This document shows positions 7,540 to 14,505 of a stretch of 15,276 nucleotides of DNA, piece by piece. The stretch comes from CAZISM01 sp964541895 (lineage in GTDB: Bacteria; Zhuqueibacterota; Zhuqueibacteria; Residuimicrobiales; Residuimicrobiaceae): NCBI GenBank assembly GCA_964541895.1, contig CAZISM010000122.1, positions 1 to 15,276 on the forward strand, given 5' to 3'. Positions within the stretch are counted from its first letter, which is position 1. Each line of letters starts with the position of its first letter. The notes below the pieces were generated by a model that was given only the letters and a program-made list of their open reading frames with translations, searched no databases and had not been told where the DNA came from. A program made the position numbers and the translations under genes.

Positions 7540-9057
7540 TCAAGACGTCTGACCCAGCGTATCCCACTTTATCCCCAGCTTGCGGCTGGCATAGCCCAGT
7601 TCCTGCATATAATCGCCATAAACCATGAGCCAGTGCGAGTCGCGCGCTTCGTTCTTAAGCTTTTGCCAATGGCCGTCGATCAAAACGTCCTGTTGCGATC
7701 GACAGATCTGGTAATACGGATTCCGCTGAACCGTGCCGGTAAAACCCAGCCAGCGTCCTGTGCTGTATTCCGGGTCGAGGAAGGTCACTTTTTGTCCAAC
7801 CGGTATCTCTACCTTGGGTGCGGCGCCGTACTCTGATTCGTAATGCGTCACCACTTTTACCGGATCGTAATGCACGCCATCCATACGGCGCGGACCGACA
7901 CAATGGGCGCAGGTAACCTCGCCCTTGTGCGGGAAGGTGGAGTTGTGCAAAAAGACCGGCTTACCGGTGAGATGTCGCAACAGCACGCCGCCCGGAATGA
8001 CGACAAAATCGGATTCGCAAAAGGCGGCATACCCTTCGTCCATGAGAATGCCGAGGGCCAGACATGCCGTGGTTTCCGCGATCGGCATCACCGTACCCAT
8101 ACAGCTTTTTATTGTAAATGCGGACACGTTGTGTTCCTGCATGAGATCCTTGAACACCCAGTACAGGAAAAAGCTGTTGTCGACAAATTCACGCTTGGTG
8201 TCCAGAGTCGTGTGGGGTATTGCCAGGTATGTATCCGACCAGGCTTTGGCTTTTTGCATCAGCTGTTTCTCCTTGCGCGCCGCCTGCACGCGAACAGCCA
8301 GTTCGTCATAGGAAACCTCGATCAGATTCATCTGAAATCTATCGCGAGCGACCTGCGGCGCTTCTTCGCTGTATTTACCCCAGACGCCGCCGAGAGCGAT
8401 GATGCCGGAGCCGCGAAGGTTATGGACCGCACTCAACGCCCTGAGCCGCCAGAGCACCTCCGCGTAATCGTCTACCACCACGTCGTCCACGTGCACCGGT
8501 TTGACCGGGTCGGTGTTGGAGGTCTCTAATATTTTAGTGCTCAGCGCTTCGTACCAGTAATAGGTGGCTCCGCTGCGCTGGCGAACAAAGATGATGGTGT
8601 CCCCTTTGCGGGCAAAGCAGGCCCGCAGCACCGCGCTGCTTCCGGTAGCCGGATACAGCAATAGGACGTCATAGGCCTGGCTGTGAATCGCGGCCGCATC
8701 TGCTTCGCTTTTCACAAGCCGAATCGGCAGAATCCGCATCGGGACGTCGGCCTGTTTTTGCATATCCTGCAACTCACGGCTGATGCGGTCGCTCTCTGTC
8801 TTCGCCGCGGCGTCGCTCTGGATGTCACCCCAGGATTTATAGGAACGCTGAAACGCCGGCGTGGACACGGTGTACATCAGCACCGGCTGGATGGTCAGCG
8901 GGCGAGTGATGGATTTCAGGGCATGGGCCGGATCCCACTCTTCCATGTTTTTGCCGGCCCACAGCGTTGCTCCGGAGGCCAGTCCGGCGGCCGCCAGGCC
9001 CAAAGTTGAAACGTGCAGAAACTCCCGCCGATCTATATGACAATGACAACAGGGCAT
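7540..9057 (-). CDS. Tat-exported L-fucose/L-arabinose isomerase-like protein
   Basis: This 505-residue protein starts MPCCHCHIDRREFLH. A twin-arginine pair followed by hydrophobic VSTLGLAAAGLASGATLWA marks it as a Tat substrate, so it folds in the cytoplasm and is then exported. The body resembles the FucI/AraA-like sugar isomerase fold: an N-terminal alpha/beta region with YDVLLLYPATGSS and HNLRGSGIIALGGVWG, then a C-terminal part with SCMGTVMPIAETTACLALGILMDEG, C347-E-S-D350, LTGKPVFLHNSTF and CAHC (H385). The acidic residues and His would be the candidate metal and active-site residues. True fucose and arabinose isomerases are cytoplasmic, so a Tat-exported relative probably has another role. 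The ATG at 9057 is preferred over 9093 because GGAGG lies just before it and the upstream ATG falls inside a promoter -10 element. Family placement is from recognised motifs only; the reaction is unknown. Confidence 0.75.
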   Translation of the reverse strand: MPCCHCHIDRREFLHVSTLGLAAAGLASGATLWAGKNMEEWDPAHALKSITRPLTIQPVLMYTVSTPAFQRSYKSWGDIQSDAAAKTESDRISRELQDMQKQADVPMRILPIRLVKSEADAAAIHSQAYDVLLLYPATGSSAVLRACFARKGDTIIFVRQRSGATYYWYEALSTKILETSNTDPVKPVHVDDVVVDDYAEVLWRLRALSAVHNLRGSGIIALGGVWGKYSEEAPQVARDRFQMNLIEVSYDELAVRVQAARKEKQLMQKAKAWSDTYLAIPHTTLDTKREFVDNSFFLYWVFKDLMQEHNVSAFTIKSCMGTVMPIAETTACLALGILMDEGYAAFCESDFVVIPGGVLLRHLTGKPVFLHNSTFPHKGEVTCAHCVGPRRMDGVHYDPVKVVTHYESEYGAAPKVEIPVGQKVTFLDPEYSTGRWLGFTGTVQRNPYYQICRSQQDVLIDGHWQKLKNEARDSHWLMVYGDYMQELGYASRKLGIKWDTLGQTS

Positions 9058-9061
9058 AGCA

Positions 9062-9066
9062 CCTCC
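9062..9066 (-). promoter_or_regulatory. Shine-Dalgarno site deciding the isomerase-like start
   Basis: On the minus strand GGAGG lies 4 bases before ATG 9057. The in-frame upstream ATG at 9093 has no such site. With the start at 9057 the twin-arginine motif is at residues 10-11, normal for a Tat signal. Confidence 0.65.
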
Positions 9067-9091
9067 AAAGATATGAATTTTGACCTGATTC

Positions 9092-9120
9092 ATTGTAAGA
9101 AAAAAAAGTTACAAACGCAA
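9092..9120 (-). promoter_or_regulatory. Candidate promoter of the isomerase-like gene
   Basis: On the minus strand TTGCGT (9120-9115) and TACAAT (9097-9092) are 17 bases apart. Transcription would start near 9085, giving a leader of about 28 bases that holds the GGAGG site. The ATG at 9093 overlaps the -10 box and could not be in that transcript. Confidence 0.45.
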
Positions 9121-9134
9121 GTTGGGATATTACG

Positions 9135-9163
9135 TTGCATCACAACACGGAAATTATTATCTT
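9135..9163 (+). promoter_or_regulatory. Possible promoter of marC and RR1
   Basis: TTGCAT (9135-9140) and TATCTT (9158-9163) are 17 bases apart in the 234-bp divergent gap. The match is moderate, and the leader to marC would be about 120 bases. No other strong pair is seen on this strand here. Confidence 0.25.
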
Positions 9164-9291
9164 CATAGTGCTGTGGAACGAACGGTGCGCGTCGCGTGTT
9201 TCGCTTGTGCGAGTCCCAGTATCGATTCTCGATTACGGCGTGACAGCACGATCAGGTGAAACGAAGCGGCGGCCGAATGTGAGGGTGCACT

Positions 9292-9942
9292 ATGAATAGC
9301 CCGCTTTTGGAATTCGCGCTTCTGAGTTTTGTCTCACTGTTTACCATGGTCAATCCGCTTGGTGCCATTCCGATTTTTTCATCCATGACCGCTTCCCTGC
9401 CTCATCATCAGGTCCGGCGTACCGCCGTTCGGGCTACCTTGACCGCGTTCGTTATCCTGTTTTTATTCGCTCTGACCGGACCATTTGTTTTCAATTTTTT
9501 CCATATTTCGCTGCATAGCCTGCGCGTAGTCGGCGGCATTATTTTTTTTATCATGGGGTACGAGATGCTGCAAGCGCGGCTGACGCGAACCATGTACGAT
9601 GATGAAAGTGAAACCCGGTTTGTTGAAGAAATTGCCATCACCCCGCTGGGCATCCCGATGATTTGTGGACCGGGCGCCATCACCTCCGTCATCATTCTGA
9701 TGAATCAGAGTTCTTCGTTTGTGGAAAAAGGCATTCTTTTGACGGTTATATTACTTGTCCTGGTCCTCACCTGTTTGATTCTGATCAGCGGAAAAAAGAT
9801 ACTGGCGGCGCTTGGTGATAGCGGTAATAAGGTTTTGTTGAGACTCATGGGCCTGATCGTCATGATGATCGCCGTCGAGTTTTTCTTCGCCGGCCTGAAG
9901 CCGATTGTAAAAGAGATGTTGTTAATAAGCCGTCCCGGGTAA
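9292..9942 (+). CDS. MarC family integral membrane protein
   Basis: This 216-residue protein belongs to the MarC (UPF0056) family, inner-membrane proteins with about six transmembrane helices and no firmly established function; the old link to multiple antibiotic resistance has not held up. Family hallmarks are FTMVNPLGAIPIF in helix 1, the VVGGIIFFIMGYEML segment, and ITPLGIPMICGPGAITSVI, which repeats the N-P-L-G/P-G-A-I pattern in the second half. A hydrophilic loop follows residue 95 (RLTRTMYDDESETRF). GAGG at 9281-9284 precedes the ATG by 7 bases. It lies 35 bp before the LytTR regulator on the same strand, with no clear promoter or terminator between them, so both may share a transcript. 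Confidence 0.92.
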   Translation: MNSPLLEFALLSFVSLFTMVNPLGAIPIFSSMTASLPHHQVRRTAVRATLTAFVILFLFALTGPFVFNFFHISLHSLRVVGGIIFFIMGYEMLQARLTRTMYDDESETRFVEEIAITPLGIPMICGPGAITSVIILMNQSSSFVEKGILLTVILLVLVLTCLILISGKKILAALGDSGNKVLLRLMGLIVMMIAVEFFFAGLKPIVKEMLLISRPG

Positions 9943-9955
9943 ACGCGACTACCGC

Positions 9956-9979
9956 GAATCCATGAATCGATGAATCCAT
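9956..9979 (+). repeat. Three tandem 8-bp units overlapping the RR1 start
   Basis: The unit GAATCNAT (N = C, G, C) is repeated three times without spacing. The final AT of the third unit is the first two bases of the RR1 start codon. No Shine-Dalgarno sequence is present in this region. Confidence 0.85.
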
Positions 9980-10700
9980 GCATGATATTACAGCGATCAT
10001 AATCGACGACGAATGGCTGGTCCGTTCCGAACTGCGGGTGATGCTGCAAGAGTTCCCGCAGGTGCGCGTGGTGGCGGAAGCGGCCAATGTCAGCGAAGCG
10101 CTGCTGGCGGTCCGTGAGCATCAAGCCGATGTTATTTTTCTCGACATTCAGCTGGCGGGTGAGACGGGTTTTGATTTTTTGGAAAAAGCCCACACCCGCA
10201 GCCGGATCATTTTCATCACCGCGTTCGACCAATTCGCCATCCGGGCATTTGAGGTGCATGCATTGGATTATCTTCTTAAGCCGATCCGCCGGGAGCGGCT
10301 GGCCGATGCCGTGCAGCGCATTCAGGAGAGCCTGCCGGTTAAGCCCAGAGCGGCCAGGGCGGAGAGCTATACCGACATGATCTATGTTATGATGGACGGT
10401 TCGTTGCGCCCGATCAAGTTGCCTTTGCTGAAATGCATCACGGCAGAGGGCAATTATTCCTTTGTGTATTTTCAGGATAACAGGCGTGAACTGGTGCTGC
10501 GGACGCTGGGAGAATGGATGGAGGTGCTTCCGGAAAAACCGTTCCTGCGCATCCATCGCTCCACGATCATCAACAGCGAATATGTGGACAAGGTCATCAA
10601 ACTGGCCAACTATTCCCATGCCGTCTACCTGCATGGCATGGCCCACCCGTTTACCATGAGCCGTCGCTATGCCGTCAAATTGAAACGGTTCATGGCTTGA
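9978..10700 (+). CDS. LytR/AlgR-type response regulator, receiver plus LytTR (RR1)
   Basis: This 240-residue regulator has an N-terminal receiver (residues 5-120) with the acidic pocket D10-D11, phosphoacceptor D56 in FLDIQ, T81 and K101 in DYLLKP. A C-terminal LytTR DNA-binding domain follows (about 137-238), including ITAEGNYSFVYF, FLRIHRSTIINSEYVDKV and FTMSRRYAVKLKR. Regulators of this type are normally phosphorylated by LytS-type kinases, and one is encoded convergently next door; the two stop ends overlap by 11 bp. ATG 9978 is the only usable start, since an in-frame stop lies at 9963-9965. It has no Shine-Dalgarno and sits on a short tandem repeat. It lies 35 bp after marC. RR1 probably binds DNA in response to the neighbouring kinase, but its targets are not visible from sequence alone. 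Confidence 0.93.
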   Translation: MHDITAIIIDDEWLVRSELRVMLQEFPQVRVVAEAANVSEALLAVREHQADVIFLDIQLAGETGFDFLEKAHTRSRIIFITAFDQFAIRAFEVHALDYLLKPIRRERLADAVQRIQESLPVKPRAARAESYTDMIYVMMDGSLRPIKLPLLKCITAEGNYSFVYFQDNRRELVLRTLGEWMEVLPEKPFLRIHRSTIINSEYVDKVIKLANYSHAVYLHGMAHPFTMSRRYAVKLKRFMA

Positions 10701-13700
10701 TGCTTCGTCGTTCCCCTGCTTCCATTTTTTCCAATTCGACGGCCGAGCTTTTTTCCTCTGAGGCCGGATAGTCGATCCGTATACGAACATGAACCCAGCC
10801 ATTGCTTTCGCTGATATCGAGGCGGGCGCTTTCCTTGAACATCAGACGCAGCCGTTCCCGTATATTTTGCAGCGAGCGGCCATGAGCCTTATCGCCGGCA
10901 TGGTCCGGTTGGCTGGGCAACAGCCGCCCGCTGTTGGAGACGTCGATGGCAAGGCGCCGGTTTTCATAGGCGATGTTGATCAAAATCTGCAGCGGCATCT
11001 CGCTGCTGGCCATCCCGTATTTGATGGCATTTTCCAGAAGCGGCTGTACGATAAAGGCCGGCACCATGCATCCACCGGCCTGTTCGCCGATTTGAAATTC
11101 AACAAGCAGCGTGTCCCGGTAGCGGATTTTTTCAATATGCAGATAATTTTGCACCGCCTCTATTTCATCGCCGAGAGAAGCCTCAAAGCGGGTATAATTC
11201 ATCAAGGCGTAACGGAAGAAATCCGACAGCTCGGTGATCATCTGCCAGGCCCGATCCCGGTCGATCAGGATCATGGAGCGGATGGAATTGAGGGCGTTGA
11301 AAAGAAAATGCGGATTCATCTGATAGCGCAGCAATTTGAGCTGCGCCAGGTGCGCCAGGGCGGTGGCTTTCAGCAAATCGCGTTTTTGACGGAAATAGGT
11401 GATGAAATGGAGGGCCGCAAACACCGCGCCGAGAAACAGAGCTGCTACAAACCACCAGCGCCGCCAAAAGGGGGGCAGGATAACGATGTCGATGCGGGCG
11501 CCCGTTTTGTTCCAGACGCCGTCGTTGTTGGCGGCCAGGACCTGAAACTGGTACTGGCCAGGTCCTACATTGGTGTACCGGGCGGATCGGCGCTCATCGA
11601 TCATATTCCAGTCCGTATCAAAACCGTGCAGCTTGTAGGCGTACCGGTTCTGGCTGCTTACTTCATAGTTCAGAGCCGCAAAGTCAATGGAAAAGCTCGA
11701 CTGGCGCCAGGAGAGCGTGATCTTTTTAGTTTCATCGATGGGACGGTCCAGCAGGCCGTCCTGATCCCCTGCGCTCACTTTGCGGTTGTAGAGACGGAAT
11801 TCGGTTAAAACCACCGGCGGAATGTGCAGATTCTCCTGGACGGTGTGCGGGAAAAACGAGGTAACGCCGTTTATGCCGCCGAACCAGAATTCGCCGTTCC
11901 GGCTTTTGTGATAGGCGTTAAAGCAGAATTGATTGCTCTGCAGACCGTTCTCTTTGGTGTAGGTGCGGCACTCCCGGGTTTCGGGGTGGAACCGGGAGAG
12001 CCCAGCGGTGGTGCTGAGCCATAGCCAGCCTTCGTCATCCTGGAGAATGCCGAAAATCACTTCACTGGGCAAACCGTGTTCACGATTTATGACCTGCACC
12101 CGGCCGTTGCCGGGATCGAGGTGATATAGTCCGCGGCCGGCCGTGCCGATCCAGATCTGTTCATGACGATCCTCAGAGATGACATTGATGGCCAGGTCGT
12201 TGTATGGCGAGGAGTAGATGGCATAGCTGGACCATTGCCCGGTCGTTTTATCCAGGCAGCCTACCGTGCCCGAGCCCAGATTTGTCCAAATCCGGTTGCG
12301 ATGGTCGACAAAAACCGTTTGAAACATGATGCTGTTCTGCAGAGGTCGAATGTGTTTGAAGCGTGAGCTGTGTTTGGCCAGGCAATCCACGCCCAATCCT
12401 TCCAAAGCAATCCAGAGATCACCCTCCTGGTCGCGGCAAAGGCCGGTTACGGTATTTCCCGCAATCGTCGTCGTATCGTTTTCATTATGCAGATAGTGAG
12501 AAAAAAACCGCTGCTGGCGATAAAAGATGTTGAGTCCGCCCAGGTAGGTGCCGATCCACAGGTTACCGTTCTCATCTTCATCCAGGGCTTTGATATTGTT
12601 GACCGTCAGTGACAACGAGTTGCCGGGTTCATGGCGATAGGTGCTGAACCGACCGCTGGCTCGATCAAAGTGATTCAGGCCGCCTTCCTCGGTGCCGAAC
12701 CAGATATCGCCCCGTCGATCTTGCTGAATGGCAAAGACCACTTTGTTATTCAGGCAGGTGTTGTTGTGCGCTTCGGCGCGAAAATGGACAAAGGCCTGCT
12801 GGTTCATGTTGAGATAGTTGATGCCATCCCGTGTGCCTATCCAGACGTCGCCGCTGGCATCCTGGAACATGTGCTGGATGGAGTTGTGGCTGAGGCTGTA
12901 GGGGTCGTTGGGATTGTGCCGGAAGTGACGGAAGGTGTGCTGCACCCGGTCAAACAGATACAGGCCGGCCCGGTTCCCGACCCAGAGATTGCCCTTGCCG
13001 TCGTCGAGGATCGCACGAATCGTCTTGCTTTCCGGATCATGCGGCGCCGGTTGAAAAAATTGCCACGTGTGCTCCTTGCGGTCGTACAGCCCCAGTCCCA
13101 GATCGTTGGTTCCAATCCAGAGATGTCCCTGTCGATCCTCATGAATGCTGCGGATGCCTTCGCGGGCGAGTCCATAGCGCGCATTGATCGCTTTCTGTTC
13201 TTCCGAGAAAGTGAGCGTGTGCCGGTCAAAGCGCATCAGGCCGTTGCCGGCGGTGCCGGCCCAGAGAACGTGCTGACGATCCTCGTAGAGCACGGTGATA
13301 TAGTTGCGATTGTCGTTGGCCCTGGTATCCTGCCACGGTAAAAAGTTCTGTACGGTGACCCCCTGCAATCGATCCAGGCCGCGGCCGGTGGCCAGCCATA
13401 TGGTGTCGCTGCTGTCGATCAACACACAGTTGACGTCGGCATGGCTGATACGGACCGGGGAGGAGGGGGCGGGCGTCAAGGCCTGAAAGCTGTCCGCCTT
13501 GGGATCATAGACGTTCAGCCCGCCTGCTTCCGTGGCAATCCAGAGTCTGTTTTGGCGATCCTGGGCGATCCAGCGGATCAGATTGGCGGAGAGGGTAGCG
13601 CTGATATGCGGATTATAACGGTAGGCGGTAAAATGATAGCCATCGAAACGATTCAAGCCCTCGTTGGTGCCGAACCACATATAGCCGCGCTGGTCCTGAT

Positions 13701-13869
13701 AGATGCAGTTCACTTTGCTGTGGGAAAGTCCGTCATCGATGGAATAATGCTTGAAGCGGAGGGTGTTTTCCTGGCTGATGGCGTGCGCCGGGGCTATCCC
13801 GAAAGAACAGATCAGGATGGCGTGTAGCAACCGGTGTATGTGCAGCGCGCGGCGTTTACTACCCTGCAT
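10690..13869 (-). CDS. Two-component-propeller sensor kinase with LytS-type kinase core
   Basis: This 1059-residue sensor starts with a signal peptide or anchor (residues 1-30, ending GIAPAHA). A periplasmic sensor of 14 propeller repeats follows, each with a W-x-G-T-like core (MWFGT, LWIAT, IWLAT ... LWLST, FWFGG), enough for two seven-bladed beta-propellers. Next come a Y_Y_Y domain (about 725-796, YAYKLHGFDTDW to VLAANNDGVW), a transmembrane helix at about 803-824 and a cytoplasmic LytS-type kinase: H854 in QMNPHFLFNALNSI, then the ATPase boxes LLENAIKYG and GRSLQNIRERL. There is no fused receiver or AraC domain, unlike Bacteroidetes hybrid systems, so phosphate must go to a separate regulator; RR1 and RR2 flank it. 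ATG 13869 is backed by AGGAG (13876-13880). In related proteins the propellers bind poly- or oligosaccharide ligands; the ligand here is unknown. Confidence 0.94.
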   Translation of the reverse strand: MQGSKRRALHIHRLLHAILICSFGIAPAHAISQENTLRFKHYSIDDGLSHSKVNCIYQDQRGYMWFGTNEGLNRFDGYHFTAYRYNPHISATLSANLIRWIAQDRQNRLWIATEAGGLNVYDPKADSFQALTPAPSSPVRISHADVNCVLIDSSDTIWLATGRGLDRLQGVTVQNFLPWQDTRANDNRNYITVLYEDRQHVLWAGTAGNGLMRFDRHTLTFSEEQKAINARYGLAREGIRSIHEDRQGHLWIGTNDLGLGLYDRKEHTWQFFQPAPHDPESKTIRAILDDGKGNLWVGNRAGLYLFDRVQHTFRHFRHNPNDPYSLSHNSIQHMFQDASGDVWIGTRDGINYLNMNQQAFVHFRAEAHNNTCLNNKVVFAIQQDRRGDIWFGTEEGGLNHFDRASGRFSTYRHEPGNSLSLTVNNIKALDEDENGNLWIGTYLGGLNIFYRQQRFFSHYLHNENDTTTIAGNTVTGLCRDQEGDLWIALEGLGVDCLAKHSSRFKHIRPLQNSIMFQTVFVDHRNRIWTNLGSGTVGCLDKTTGQWSSYAIYSSPYNDLAINVISEDRHEQIWIGTAGRGLYHLDPGNGRVQVINREHGLPSEVIFGILQDDEGWLWLSTTAGLSRFHPETRECRTYTKENGLQSNQFCFNAYHKSRNGEFWFGGINGVTSFFPHTVQENLHIPPVVLTEFRLYNRKVSAGDQDGLLDRPIDETKKITLSWRQSSFSIDFAALNYEVSSQNRYAYKLHGFDTDWNMIDERRSARYTNVGPGQYQFQVLAANNDGVWNKTGARIDIVILPPFWRRWWFVAALFLGAVFAALHFITYFRQKRDLLKATALAHLAQLKLLRYQMNPHFLFNALNSIRSMILIDRDRAWQMITELSDFFRYALMNYTRFEASLGDEIEAVQNYLHIEKIRYRDTLLVEFQIGEQAGGCMVPAFIVQPLLENAIKYGMASSEMPLQILINIAYENRRLAIDVSNSGRLLPSQPDHAGDKAHGRSLQNIRERLRLMFKESARLDISESNGWVHVRIRIDYPASEEKSSAVELEKMEAGERRSIKP

Positions 13870-13945
13870 CGATGTCTCCTCTGGTCATGTCCATGGCAGG
13901 GCTTGTCAGCGGCGGCTGCCCGGCCAACCCCGGCCCGTTGTCTCT

Positions 13946-13974
13946 AATGTACATTTTCCCCCGCTGATTGTCAA
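13946..13974 (-). promoter_or_regulatory. Candidate promoter of the sensor kinase
   Basis: On the minus strand a perfect TTGACA (13974-13969) is followed after exactly 17 bases by TACATT (13951-13946). Transcription would begin near 13939, leaving a leader of about 70 bases before ATG 13869. This is the best -35 box in the window. Confidence 0.5.
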
Positions 13975-13999
13975 AACTTAAATTTTTTCAGGCTGAGAC

Positions 14000-14017
14000 A
14001 GCGGCGTTTTCGCCGCT
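14000..14017. other. Short GC-rich hairpin in the kinase/RR2 divergent gap
   Basis: AGCGGCG and CGCCGCT form a 7-bp perfect stem around a TTTT loop; with a bulge, three more pairs (TGA/TCA) are possible. It lies 25 bp upstream of the kinase -35 box and about 90 bp upstream of RR2. It could be an operator or a remnant terminator, but no T-tract adjoins it on either strand. The rest of this 238-bp gap holds the kinase promoter and an AT-rich stretch before RR2, with a weak TATTAT box at 14094-14099. Confidence 0.4.
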
Positions 14018-14107
14018 CATACACTCTATTGACCGTTTACATGAATAATATTGGTTTTAACGGCCGAATTGATTTTCTTTATGCATATCAAACTATTATG
14101 CTGAGTT

Positions 14108-14476
14108 ATGCGGCCCTACAAGACACTGATCATAGATGATGAATGGTTGATAAGAACCGAGTTGCGAAGCCTGCTGAGGCACTATCCCATGATCGACGTT
14201 ATCGGCGAAGCGGCGGATGTGAACGAAGCACGTGCTTTGGTGCAATCTTTGACTCCGGATCTTTTATTCCTTGATATTCAGATGCCGGGAAAAAACGGTC
14301 TGCAGTTCCTGAAGGAACTGGAACTGGACATTCCGGTCATACTCATTTCAGCGTTCGACGAATATTGGGAACCAAGTCGGTCGTTGCCAACGCTAGCTTT
14401 CCTGTTCAAACCGATCCGCAAAGAGAAACTGGATCAGGTCATGCAACTGCTCGCGGCCGGCAAGCCGGAAAAGTGA
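14108..14476 (+). CDS. Stand-alone receiver-domain response regulator (RR2)
   Basis: This 122-residue protein is a single receiver domain with D10-D11, phosphoacceptor D56 in FLDIQMPG, S81 and K101 in FLFKPI, so phosphorylation looks possible. It aligns without gaps to the receiver of RR1 over about 110 residues, with identical starts such as IIDDEWL and EAA at the same positions; by eye roughly 40% are identical, so the two are paralogues. The LytTR output domain is absent: the protein ends GKPEK, and the next gene begins 29 bases later. Residues 85-95, the alpha4 region that usually signals and dimerises, are replaced by EYWEPSRSLPT. The start has no Shine-Dalgarno. It is divergent from the propeller kinase and likely co-transcribed with the TonB-dependent receptor gene. 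It may act as a phosphate sink, a competitor or a protein-binding regulator. Confidence 0.88.
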   Translation: MRPYKTLIIDDEWLIRTELRSLLRHYPMIDVIGEAADVNEARALVQSLTPDLLFLDIQMPGKNGLQFLKELELDIPVILISAFDEYWEPSRSLPTLAFLFKPIRKEKLDQVMQLLAAGKPEK

Positions 14477-14505
14477 AACGAATTAACGTCAAAGGAACAA
14501 TAGTC

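Noticed and set aside
9058..9093. Longer start of the isomerase-like gene at ATG 9093
   Set aside because: It has no Shine-Dalgarno, overlaps a -10 box, and would bury the Tat signal behind 12 extra residues; ATG 9057 has GGAGG.
9705..10802. 365-codon minus-strand frame across marC and RR1
   Set aside because: It is antisense to two clear families and shows no domain; long antisense frames are expected with this base composition.
10789..11808. 339-codon plus-strand frame (and others at 12631-13341) inside the sensor kinase
   Set aside because: The opposite strand encodes an unbroken 1059-residue protein with signal peptide, propellers and kinase motifs. These frames lack domains and convincing starts.
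14108..14476. RR2 as a frameshifted remnant of a full LytTR regulator
   Set aside because: The frame ends cleanly and the next gene with its own ribosome site starts 29 bases later, leaving no LytTR sequence in any frame.
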